Shown: positions 26,465 to 34,211 of the stretch, in pieces
How the letters are laid out: the number at the start of each line of letters is the position of its first letter
How positions within the stretch are numbered: the stretch's first letter is position 1
Assembly (NCBI RefSeq): GCF_027627455.1
Contig: NZ_CP115483.1
Coordinates: 3,596,001-3,660,000 of the forward strand
Length of the DNA: 64,000 nucleotides
Source: Sphingobacterium sp. SYP-B4668
GTDB lineage: Bacteria; Bacteroidota; Bacteroidia; Sphingobacteriales; Sphingobacteriaceae
Direction of reading: 5' to 3'
The notes under the pieces: generated by a model
Database searches by the model: none
Seen by the model: only the letters and a program-made list of their open reading frames with translations
Told to the model about the DNA's origin: nothing
Program-made: the position numbers and the translations under genes

Positions 26465-27175
26465 TTAATAGGTAGGCAAATCTGTTACATTAATTTTGGA
26501 CTTGATGAAAGGTGCTGCAGCCTGCAAGACCTGTGTAGGGCTTTTCGATACATCCAGCCCGTTACTATCCACGACTTCCTGATTGGCAAATGTGCCATTA
26601 TCGATCAAATCACGGACCAGTGCCGCATGTCTGGCCTCTACCGAGACAATCTTGCCCGCCAATAGCAGGTATGCTGGCTCCTTAATCAACCAACCGGCAC
26701 CGTTATAGGCCGATACTCCCAAATCCTCGAAAGCCTTTGCCGTAGATAGCACGCTATCCCGATTTGAAAAATTAATTCCTGAAAAGTTAAACTCCAGGTT
26801 GCTGATTGCCTTCGCACCTAGCGCTGCCTTAAAAAATTCACGGTGTGCTATTTCATGATCTCGAATATCTGTAAAGAGTGTTTTCTCCCAATCGGATATA
26901 CCACCATAAGGCGTGTTGGCTACCTGTATATAGAATGCAGCCTCCAATTGTTCCAGCGCATAAGCATAGTTGAGTATCGCAATATCGCCACTTCCGAAAT
27001 AGAAGTCCTTCCCACCCATATCGATGGGATCGTCATCATCATCGTTGCAGCTGCTCATGCCGAGGACTGCTAGACCTGCTGCACTGGCGCCAGCAAACTT
27101 TAAGAAGTCACGTCTTCTCAACCGACCATCAGCCTGTACAGCTATATCCGGATTTTTAGGGGTTAGATTTTTCAT
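26465..27175 (-). CDS. ferritin-like domain protein with twin-arginine signal, 236 aa
   Basis: Paralogue of the next gene. N-terminal RRRDFLKFAGASAAGLAVLGMSSC combines a twin-arginine motif with a lipobox cysteine, so folded export by Tat and lipid anchoring are likely. The ferritin-like helices carry YALEQLEAAFYIQ, RDHEIAHREFFK, TAKAFEDLGVSAYNG and SVEARHAALVRD. First gene of a two-gene operon. The third copy of the small-RNA element lies 176 bp upstream on the same strand and could act as its leader attenuator. Confidence 0.9.
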   Translation of the reverse strand: MKNLTPKNPDIAVQADGRLRRRDFLKFAGASAAGLAVLGMSSCNDDDDDPIDMGGKDFYFGSGDIAILNYAYALEQLEAAFYIQVANTPYGGISDWEKTLFTDIRDHEIAHREFFKAALGAKAISNLEFNFSGINFSNRDSVLSTAKAFEDLGVSAYNGAGWLIKEPAYLLLAGKIVSVEARHAALVRDLIDNGTFANQEVVDSNGLDVSKSPTQVLQAAAPFIKSKINVTDLPTY

Positions 27176-27350
27176 AGCAAAAAGTATTTATCGTTTATAA
27201 TTTAATTGCCGTTTTACATCATATACGACAAAACCTTCTCGCTGGATTTCATATTTTTACTTTTTTTTCAAAACCTCCAAATCCATAGATATAAAAACAA
27301 GGAGGCGCAGAAAATCTGACTAAAATTTCCCTACTATCGAGCTACGCTAG

Positions 27351-27419
27351 CTAAAAAAAAACACCCAGAGTGGGGAACTCTGAGTGTTTTATACTAACCA
27401 ATTATTAACCTAAATTATG
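27351..27419 (-). ncRNA. small-RNA element, copy 3 (conserved box plus hairpin terminator)
   Basis: On the minus strand the box CATAATTTAGG ... ATAATTGGTTA (27419-27395) is the same as in the two copies near 11.1 kb except for one base in the middle. It is followed by a 12-bp hairpin (27388-27360, arms AACACTCAGAGT and ACTCTGGGTGTT, one G-T pair) with loop TCCCC and a T9 run. The stem sequence is entirely different from copies 1 and 2. The upstream promoter is weaker (TATATCAG). It could be a free small RNA, a leader of the ferritin-like genes, or the terminator of the genes before it. Confidence 0.6.
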
Positions 27420-27529
27420 AAAATTACTGATATAACGCCATAAAGTACACCAATGTTATATCCAGTTTAAAAATTACCCCCTTTATCCACACAAATGTTA
27501 CACAATAAGGGAATAATGCTCCTTTACCA

Positions 27530-28096
27530 CTACTTATTGAGCCGCGAACGCAGGGTCTCCTCCCGTTTCGCATCCCAATACCCACAGTCCAATTCCAGGA
27601 ACACCGAGGTATACGGCAGCAGTGATTCCGTCTTCAGCACCACCACCTTGAAGAGCTGCGATGCCTCATCTATCTTCTTAAAAATCTCCCCGTGCGGAAT
27701 TTCCTGGACAGTCCGTCCCCCCCATAGGGCTTTGATATCTTTTCGGTATGCTTCGATCCCGCCGACCAGCCCTTCGTCCAGATAGTTAAACTCGGCATCC
27801 TGATAGACGATCGGTCGGATATGGGATTGCCCCCGTAGCATGCTGTCTACCCCTCGTACCACATCGATCATCGATGCGCCGGTATTGATCACGGTAATAT
27901 CCGGGTTGTTTGGTGCCGGATAGGCCTTATCCACGATCAGGATCCAATTGCGGTGCCCCAAAAGCGGAAGCTCCGCTCGTATCTCCTCCTGCCAGCCTTC
28001 ATTATCAGATCCTACCGGGCCTTGCCCGCTAGGTTGTGCACATGCTGCCAACATCCCCATTAGCAGCAGTATGATATACCTTATCCCCCTTCTCAT
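27530..28096 (-). CDS. RbsD/FucU-like lipoprotein
   Basis: A 188-aa protein with signal MRRGIRYIILLLMGMLAAC, cysteine 19 being the lipidation site. The mature part resembles RbsD/FucU sugar mutarotases: His48 and Asp56 in LGHRNWILIVDKAYP, a His in PHGEIFKKI (135), Lys155, and the PYTSVFLELDCGYW strand with Tyr162. Cytoplasmic RbsD and FucU convert pyranose and other ring forms; here the protein would sit outside the cytoplasm. The ATG overlaps the TGA of the GH116 gene (ATGA), so translation is coupled and the protein may handle the released sugar. Family call moderate; function inferred. Confidence 0.7.
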   Translation of the reverse strand: MRRGIRYIILLLMGMLAACAQPSGQGPVGSDNEGWQEEIRAELPLLGHRNWILIVDKAYPAPNNPDITVINTGASMIDVVRGVDSMLRGQSHIRPIVYQDAEFNYLDEGLVGGIEAYRKDIKALWGGRTVQEIPHGEIFKKIDEASQLFKVVVLKTESLLPYTSVFLELDCGYWDAKREETLRSRLNK

Positions 28097-30807
28097 GACC
28101 ACGAAATCCGTAATGTATCCCCCTTTTTCATCTTCAGGTCCTGCTCGAAAGAGACCGATACCTTTCCATCGATGTCTGCGACCCTTGCTATCTCCACTGC
28201 ACGACCGTTCAACTCGGCCTTCACCCGATCCTCTTTCACCGTGTTACCCTCGGCCTTCCCAACGGCAAACTCCCGCAATTGCAGACTACCGTATACCACC
28301 GACAGGTTGCTTTCTTGGGCCTTACCTTTCTGTTCCTGCTCATAGCTACCCCAGGCACCGGCCGTCGTATACGGGGCCTTGAAACGTGCTGGACTTAGTT
28401 TCGGAGAGAAAGCCAGATATTTGTTCGGGCCATGGTGTTCATAGCCACAGGCATTCACAAAGGTGCCGTAGCTGGCCATAGCGCGCGCATAGTGATCGCT
28501 GCATTCGATCTCGTTGAAGGGGTTCCGCTTGGCCGCATGGTACCGATCGTGGATCGCACGGGTCAGGACCAGGCTTTCATCGATCATCCCCTCGGCCATC
28601 ATATGCGCCGCCACCTGGTGTTCAAATCCGCTCATGCATTCATGGAAATAGCCCAATTGCCAGGTCTCGTTATCCCCGTATGCCTTTGCCTCGTTCTTGG
28701 GGTTGGTATTCATCACCATCCCCCCTTCACCAGCTAATGCATAGGGCCGCCCGTTGAGATGGGTCTTGATATAAGGCCCCACGTCCATCGTAAAGTTGTA
28801 TTTCCACAGGGCCTTCAGTGCCGCCAAGGTCTGCGCACGATCGTTGACCCGAGGCATCCCCACTTGGAATGTCCAAGCCTGCCCATACACTTGATCGATA
28901 TGGCAGGTATTGTAGGAGCCCAGTTTTTTACGCCCGGACGCTTTGTTGGGCCGATGGATATAATATTCACCGTTGAACAGCTCCTTGTCCATGTTCGTCT
29001 TTCCCTTGTGGACATAGTCCGCACACAGCTTCTGGAAGGCCTTATCCCCTACCTCACCTGCCATTGCTCCCCCGGCCTGCACCGCTGCTAGGCATAGCCC
29101 CACTATCCACGCTATCTCTCCCTCCCATACCGCATCCAGTGTGTTTTCCATCGGTGTGTCCGTCATGCCATCTCCGTTCTTGTCCTGGTCGATGACAAAC
29201 TGTATCGCTTTTTTAAGATTAATCCAGTTCTTCTTCAGGAATGCCCCATCCGCAGACATCTGATGGTCCCGGTAAAACCGAAGGATTACTCCCGCCTGAC
29301 CATCTATCGCCGGGCGTCCTTCATATTCCGCGCGGAAGATGATCGCGCCTGTATCCGGTTTAAAGGCGATGTCCAAGTCGGTCACCTCCCGAAGGTTGCG
29401 TTCCAGCTCCGGAAAGATACGGCCCATGGCCTGCCCATACTGCCATACGTGCGTACAGGTCCCCGCGCAGGCCCCTATACCTTCCCAGCCCCAGAAGCGT
29501 CCCGTCGCAAATCGATAGGTATTGGCCGTGGCCAGCGTCCCAATGTTCACGAAGGTACGGTCCAGGAACCAATATGGCAGCGTCGAGTCATTCCATGTTG
29601 CGGCCCATTGGAGGGTCTCCCTATCCAGGTAGTCCCTCTTCTGGTTATAATAGGCCAATACCTCATGGGCATTCGCAAATTTGGTCCCGTACCAATAGCC
29701 ATTCTGGGCATCTTTGAGGTGCTCCCGGAGTTTGGGATGGGGATTATTGAAGTGCCAGCCGATCGCATAAGATACCTGGGCCTGCCCGCGGGCAGCTATC
29801 GTCCTTTGTACGCTGAGGCTACCTACCTGTAGCTCGCCAAAGCCGATATCGCTCCCAGATATGTCAGCCATCAAATCTACGGGGCTTATGGGCCAACCTT
29901 TCACTTGCGCTACTGCTACAGCTGTCGCATCCTGGCAGGAGATGGCCATGGAGCCATGGTCACTGGCCTTGAGATCTTGATCGGGAACCTGTCCACACTC
30001 AAAAAAGATCGCCTTTGCACCGACAAGGTCCTTGCTGCTGGCCACTTTACGCACCGCACCGAAGTCTTTCCTGTTTTTGTGCACCCCATTCTCCATCCAC
30101 CCACTGACCAATACCTCCTGCGGTTGGTTGGTCTTGTTGACGATTTCCAGGTGCAGGCTGGTCATGGGCAGTGAGGAGCTCTCCGCATCCAGTGGGATGA
30201 ACGGCGAGTAGGCCGTCAATATCATTTCGACGGGATAGTCGGCACTGCTATAGGTGACCTTACAAGTCGGATATGACGGTTCGAATACGACCTCATCCCA
30301 ATGATTTTCGCGAAGTTCCTTCACCCACGGTGTTCCCTGATGGGACACCGACACGGCAAATCCCTGCTCCAGCACCCGTAGATTGTCCGCGATTGCCGGC
30401 TCGATATAAGCCGCACCGTCCCTTACCCGGATCCGTACCTGCTCTTTACCGTTGTTCCATTGCACGACTTTGGGTTCCACCCCTTCCATGGCACCATCAT
30501 AGGAGTTGTTGTAGACCTGCCAGAGCCATAGCCGCCCATCTCCGCCAATATACACCGTCCCAGCATGCAAGCCGCCCACAGGCATACCGATGTACCGCAG
30601 CTCGTTTCGGCTCTTGCGGTACTGGATCTTGTCACCTCGCTCGTACAGCGAGGCCAGCCATTTGGCATCGATAGCCTTGTCCACGGGAATATTGTGCAAA
30701 GGTTGCTCCCAAGCAAAGATACTTCGGGACCAAGCCGGGAATTGGGTAGCCAATACCCCTAGACTTATCAGACTCGAATTCTTTAAAAAATTTCTTCTGT
30801 TCATCAT
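28093..30807 (-). CDS. GH116-family glycoside hydrolase (DUF608), Tat-exported
   Basis: A 904-aa enzyme of the GBA2/beta-glucosidase family GH116. The N-terminus MMNRRNFLKNSS is a twin-arginine signal. The N-terminal beta domain (about 60-350) is followed by an (alpha/alpha)6 catalytic domain. Aligning by eye with human GBA2, the nucleophile should be Glu442 in GWEGIG and the acid/base Asp558 in NTLDAVWEG. Known members release beta-linked glucose, xylose or N-acetylglucosamine from the non-reducing end. It is the first gene of a two-gene unit with the RbsD/FucU-like lipoprotein. Substrate unknown. Confidence 0.88.
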   Translation of the reverse strand: MMNRRNFLKNSSLISLGVLATQFPAWSRSIFAWEQPLHNIPVDKAIDAKWLASLYERGDKIQYRKSRNELRYIGMPVGGLHAGTVYIGGDGRLWLWQVYNNSYDGAMEGVEPKVVQWNNGKEQVRIRVRDGAAYIEPAIADNLRVLEQGFAVSVSHQGTPWVKELRENHWDEVVFEPSYPTCKVTYSSADYPVEMILTAYSPFIPLDAESSSLPMTSLHLEIVNKTNQPQEVLVSGWMENGVHKNRKDFGAVRKVASSKDLVGAKAIFFECGQVPDQDLKASDHGSMAISCQDATAVAVAQVKGWPISPVDLMADISGSDIGFGELQVGSLSVQRTIAARGQAQVSYAIGWHFNNPHPKLREHLKDAQNGYWYGTKFANAHEVLAYYNQKRDYLDRETLQWAATWNDSTLPYWFLDRTFVNIGTLATANTYRFATGRFWGWEGIGACAGTCTHVWQYGQAMGRIFPELERNLREVTDLDIAFKPDTGAIIFRAEYEGRPAIDGQAGVILRFYRDHQMSADGAFLKKNWINLKKAIQFVIDQDKNGDGMTDTPMENTLDAVWEGEIAWIVGLCLAAVQAGGAMAGEVGDKAFQKLCADYVHKGKTNMDKELFNGEYYIHRPNKASGRKKLGSYNTCHIDQVYGQAWTFQVGMPRVNDRAQTLAALKALWKYNFTMDVGPYIKTHLNGRPYALAGEGGMVMNTNPKNEAKAYGDNETWQLGYFHECMSGFEHQVAAHMMAEGMIDESLVLTRAIHDRYHAAKRNPFNEIECSDHYARAMASYGTFVNACGYEHHGPNKYLAFSPKLSPARFKAPYTTAGAWGSYEQEQKGKAQESNLSVVYGSLQLREFAVGKAEGNTVKEDRVKAELNGRAVEIARVADIDGKVSVSFEQDLKMKKGDTLRISWS

Positions 30808-30867
30808 TAACAGGTTATAACTTTACAATTTAATAATTAATCGGTTACAATTCCCCCTTACTGGAAA

Positions 30868-30900
30868 GAATAAATAACGTAATCTTTCGATTATTTATTC
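30868..30900 (-). terminator. 10-bp inverted repeat overlapping the end of a gene remnant
   Basis: GAATAAATAA / TTATTTATTC around 13 nt, overlapping the stop codon of the remnant at 30895. It is upstream of GH116 and may be an old terminator or a regulatory stem. Confidence 0.4.
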
Positions 30901-31263
30901 TTCATCTATAGGTAACCAATAGGTATATCCTGACTGTCTGACATGTTCCCAATTATGAGGACCAGATTGTGTATTAGCATCTCGGATATTCAGATTATCA
31001 TCCACGAAGGTCAATACGTCTGTATAATCCGAGCCAATGATATTTTTATACTGAAGCGTCAATGTCTTAGTCTTGGGGTATCACAGTCAAGGGCAGCTAT
31101 AAGCTACATCAACGGGCTCTTCATATCTTGCGTCAACAGCTTGGCGATAGGAGTAATTTTCTATTTTAGCTGATTGCCCTATACTTTCATTTCGAGAAAT
31201 GACCTCAGGTCCTGGTATGCTGCATATATCCCAATAGCCGCGAGCTGCTGGACAACTGCCTGG
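30895..31263 (-). pseudogene. decayed gene remnant upstream of GH116
   Basis: One minus-strand frame reads as protein-like sequence for about 120 codons but is broken by two stops three codons apart (TGA CTG TGA at 31089-31081) and has no start codon. Upstream piece: ARGYWDIC, IENYSYRQAVDARYEE; downstream piece: NIIGSDYTDVLTFVDDN, NWEHVRQSGYTYWLPIDEE before the final TAA. Other frames between 31264 and 31420 also look like decayed coding DNA with more stops. I do not recognise the family; it looks like a surface or lipoprotein C-terminus. The surrounding 738 bp between GH116 and the isochorismatase gene hold no intact gene. Confidence 0.5.
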
Positions 31264-31474
31264 CTAATATCTACATGTTCCACCGGCCGCAGCACCTAAT
31301 CCTCATCATCACTATCGATTGTATAGCTATACAATCCGGGCACCTCCCGCATAATAGAATGTGCTTGCTCCCGCCTCTCCTCTGATATATTTGATGTAAA
31401 ATACTGCAATTTTCATCTGCATACTACATTTACATACCTCCAAAACTACTATCTCCGAACTATGAAGAAAGTAA

Positions 31475-31505
31475 AATAGGTTGTAACCTGACGTCACAAC
31501 CTATT
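31475..31505 (-). terminator. terminator of the isochorismatase-family gene
   Basis: Stem AATAGGTTGT / ACAACCTATT around an 11-nt loop, 41 bp after the stop on the minus strand, followed there by TTACTTTCTTC. Confidence 0.65.
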
Positions 31506-31545
31506 CTAGATTATCGAAATCTACAATTCCTTCCTCCACGATAGC

Positions 31546-32187
31546 CTATTCAGCATCATCATAGGAGAATTGAATACCCGCTGTGCCACCTGTCTCGACA
31601 AACAGTTTCATAAACCCTTGTGCAGTATCCGAGCGGTTCCAGTCGCGCTGCAGCTCGCAGAATAGTTGGGCAACACTGATCGACACCGCACCAGCTTGTT
31701 CCATTCGACGGATTGCTGCATCATGGGCCGCCAAGGAAGTACCTCCCACCGCATCTACAACGATATACACTTCATAGCCTTCCTTCAGCGCATCCAATAC
31801 TGGGAATGTGAGACATGCTTCGGTCCACAGAGCGGTCATAATCAATTTTTTCCGTCTAGTAACCTTCACCGCTTGTACAAACTCTTTGTCTTCCCATGAA
31901 TTGATCGTCGTCCGATCATAAGAAGGCAAATGTTTCAATACGGACTTCAGTTGAGGAATCGTCTCCTTATTAAAGCCCGTCTGCACATTCACCGTAGACA
32001 GTACAGTAGGTATTTGATACAATTGGGCAGCCTTGGCCACACCTACGATATTATTAATCAATAGCTGCCTATCCATAGAGGCAATCGAATTGACTTGCAC
32101 AGGTTGATAGTCGATGACGATCAATGCTGAATTTCCAGGCGTAAGCAAGTGATCCTCCACTTGGTTACGAATCGGTAATGAACTCAT
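31546..32187 (-). CDS. isochorismatase-family cysteine hydrolase (YcaC-like)
   Basis: A 213-aa hydrolase of the cysteine-hydrolase superfamily. The triad is visible: Asp in ALIVIDYQPVQ, Lys in the KLIMTALWTE region (RRKK), and Cys in TEACLTFPVLDAL. The YIVVDAVGGTS strand is typical of YcaC-like members, which act on small amides or have unknown substrates. Upstream on the same strand are a flavin reductase and a luciferase-like monooxygenase, spaced 64 bp from the reductase, so they may form one transcript, a common pairing in small-molecule breakdown. Ends at a clear hairpin. Confidence 0.9.
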   Translation of the reverse strand: MSSLPIRNQVEDHLLTPGNSALIVIDYQPVQVNSIASMDRQLLINNIVGVAKAAQLYQIPTVLSTVNVQTGFNKETIPQLKSVLKHLPSYDRTTINSWEDKEFVQAVKVTRRKKLIMTALWTEACLTFPVLDALKEGYEVYIVVDAVGGTSLAAHDAAIRRMEQAGAVSISVAQLFCELQRDWNRSDTAQGFMKLFVETGGTAGIQFSYDDAE

Positions 32188-32251
32188 TTTTTTTCAATTA
32201 AATGTAAATGGATATATGTAGTAAACACGTTGTATGCTATTCGCGACAAGG

Positions 32252-32818
32252 TTAAAAATCATACGCATCGTCCTTAGCCTTCAGGAGCAATTCTGTTGCT
32301 TGCATGGTATCCAAGGTATCCTGTGCTAATCTGTCCAATCGATAAGCAATATCATCTGCCACAATTTCGCCATTGTGAAAATGCTTCTCCTCTACAAACA
32401 CATATTTCTGGACTACGACAGCCTTCATGTACTGCAAAATAGGCTTCAACTGATATTCAGCAACCAAATAGTGCTTTTCCGACCCCGCAGTAGATACGAT
32501 CCCGATGACCTTATCCTTAAAACTATCCACCGGAAGTAGGTCGAATACATTCTTCAAGACCCCAGGTATAGACGATTGGTAGGTCGGACTCCCTATGATA
32601 TAGGCATCCGCCGTCATTATCTTCTCAATAAGCGTCCGTGTATCACCATTATAGTCCCTAAAATCCCTTCCATCACTAAATTCGACCTGGAATGCAGCCA
32701 AGTCCACCAGCTCCACCTCTACATCCGGCAACTTTTCCTTTATTTTTGACAAGGTATACATCACCGCAACTCTTGTCCTGGATCCGACTATAGATCCTGA
32801 TATACCGATTATTTTCAT
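32252..32818 (-). CDS. NADPH-dependent FMN reductase
   Basis: A 188-aa flavodoxin-like reductase. The FMN-phosphate loop is GISGSIVGSRTRVAV at the N-terminus and the flavin-ring motif is GSPTYQSSIPGVLKNVFDLLP. It should supply reduced FMN. Its ATG overlaps the stop of the luciferase-like monooxygenase (4 bp, ATGA), implying coupled translation and a two-component flavin monooxygenase system. Cytoplasmic; 188 aa is the usual size for the MsuE/SsuE type, with which it shares the overall pattern. Confidence 0.92.
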   Translation of the reverse strand: MKIIGISGSIVGSRTRVAVMYTLSKIKEKLPDVEVELVDLAAFQVEFSDGRDFRDYNGDTRTLIEKIMTADAYIIGSPTYQSSIPGVLKNVFDLLPVDSFKDKVIGIVSTAGSEKHYLVAEYQLKPILQYMKAVVVQKYVFVEEKHFHNGEIVADDIAYRLDRLAQDTLDTMQATELLLKAKDDAYDF

Positions 32819-33906
32819 GATTTATCTTCCTTATTCTGTTGTGATGTCTCTTTTGGTTGTGTTGCTTTTTTCACCACAGGCAATACCTCCGTAGCCAATA
32901 ATTCAATGGTATTGGCGACCATTTCATAAGGCACCCCTCCAAAGTCGATTTGTAAAAGCACGCGATCATGCCGATAAAGCTCATGTTGGTACAGCATTTT
33001 GTCTATAATCTGCTGCGGGCTGCCCACCATCATCGCATTTTGGGTACTTGCCGTCTCCGCAAAGGCAGATTTTGGATACGCTCCCCCCCGGATATTTTGC
33101 CATGCATGGTTGAGATAAGGATAGTACTCCCGCATTGCCTGCTGCGAGTCCTTGCTGATATGCGCCAGCGTAGTCGTACCTACCGGCAATCCAGCAGGGT
33201 CAAATCCCGACTCTTTGGCCACTTGTCTGTAGATATCCACCGACTCCTTGAATACTGCCGAGTGGCCTCCCAAGGTTGTCAGCATCATAGGCACGCCTTG
33301 ATAACCGGCTTTGATAGCACTTGTGGGCGGCCCTCCCACTCCTCGCCATATGGGGAGCGAGCCATTGAGTGGTTTTGGAAATATTTCCGCATTTTCCAAA
33401 GCCGGACGATATTTGCCCTTCCAATTGACAATACGTTCAGAATTGAGTTTGATCAAGAGTTCCATCTTCTCTTCAAACAATTCCTCATAATCCCTGACAT
33501 TGTAGCCCAATAGCTCAAATGCGCCTAAGCGAGAAGCTCGACCAGCGACGATTTCGGCCCGCCCACCCGACAAGAGGTCGATAGTCGCATACTCTTCGTA
33601 CACGCGTACAGGATCGGCCGTACTCAATACGGTCACGGAGCTAGCAATCTTGATTTTTTCGGTCGCCTGTGCTATTGCCCCCAAGACGACTTGATTGGCC
33701 GATGTAATAAAGTATTCTTGATGGCTCTCGCCCACACCAATTACGTCCAATCCCGCTTGCTCTGCCAATATAGCTGCATCCACGATTTCCTTTAGCCGTT
33801 GTCCTTCACTGACATTCTTATCAGACTGTGCATGTGGAAAATGATCGCCCAATGAATACAATCCAATTTCAATTCCTTTACTTTTATCTATTCTAAATTT
33901 TTCCAT
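32815..33906 (-). CDS. LLM-class (luciferase-like) flavin-dependent monooxygenase
   Basis: A 363-aa TIM-barrel flavin monooxygenase. Seen are the early IGLYSLGDHFPH strand, GVGESHQEYFITSA, DLLSGGRAEIVAGRAS and SLPIWRGVGGPPTSA, all typical of the bacterial luciferase family. It needs FMNH2, which the overlapping downstream reductase would provide. The start is ATG 33906 (MEKFRIDK); 22 codons upstream remain open but do not look like the family. A -7 element TACATTTG lies 53 bp before the ATG. Substrate unknown; sulfonates, nitriloacetate-type amines or long-chain alkanes are typical of relatives. Confidence 0.92.
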   Translation of the reverse strand: MEKFRIDKSKGIEIGLYSLGDHFPHAQSDKNVSEGQRLKEIVDAAILAEQAGLDVIGVGESHQEYFITSANQVVLGAIAQATEKIKIASSVTVLSTADPVRVYEEYATIDLLSGGRAEIVAGRASRLGAFELLGYNVRDYEELFEEKMELLIKLNSERIVNWKGKYRPALENAEIFPKPLNGSLPIWRGVGGPPTSAIKAGYQGVPMMLTTLGGHSAVFKESVDIYRQVAKESGFDPAGLPVGTTTLAHISKDSQQAMREYYPYLNHAWQNIRGGAYPKSAFAETASTQNAMMVGSPQQIIDKMLYQHELYRHDRVLLQIDFGGVPYEMVANTIELLATEVLPVVKKATQPKETSQQNKEDKS

Positions 33907-33958
33907 GTTATATTTTCCTTTCTTTGAATATCTACCCCCGATACCCTGTTTATACATA

Positions 33959-33966
33959 CAAATGTA
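33959..33966 (-). promoter_or_regulatory. putative -7 element of the LLM monooxygenase operon
   Basis: TACATTTG on the minus strand fits TAnnTTTG exactly, 53 bp before the monooxygenase ATG. The same octamer is in the strong promoter at 58949. The -33 box is not obvious. Confidence 0.45.
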
Positions 33967-34145
33967 GAGCACCCAAATCCGCTGTGCATTGACCTATGGT
34001 AAGAACCGCCAGATGCTTTAAAGACCCACTTAATCAGGTGAGTATAGCGACCGGTGGCCATATAGTTGTTTGCACTGCAATATCCAAGCCCCATTTCTAT
34101 TCACTACCCATCATTTATATGCTATGGGGCTCGCCCCACGAAAAC

Positions 34146-34185
34146 AAAAAAAGGAGACACTCACATGAGCGACTCCCTTTTCTTA
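34146..34185. terminator. bidirectional hairpin after the catalase gene
   Basis: Imperfect stem AAAAAAGGAG ... CTCCCTTTTC around an inner CTCAC/GAG arm. It lies in the 305-bp gap between the monooxygenase start and the catalase stop and should end catalase transcripts; the rest of that gap is promoter DNA for the monooxygenase. Confidence 0.5.
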
Positions 34186-34211
34186 TTATTTATTTCTCTA
34201 AATAAATGACC

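Noticed and set aside
28093..30807. Several antisense and out-of-frame open frames over the GH116 gene (for example 29263-29832)
   Set aside because: GC-rich stretch reduces stop codons; the GH116 frame carries the family motifs throughout.
30943..31173. 76-codon plus-strand frame in the gap before the isochorismatase gene
   Set aside because: No start context or family features; the minus-strand remnant explains the same DNA better.
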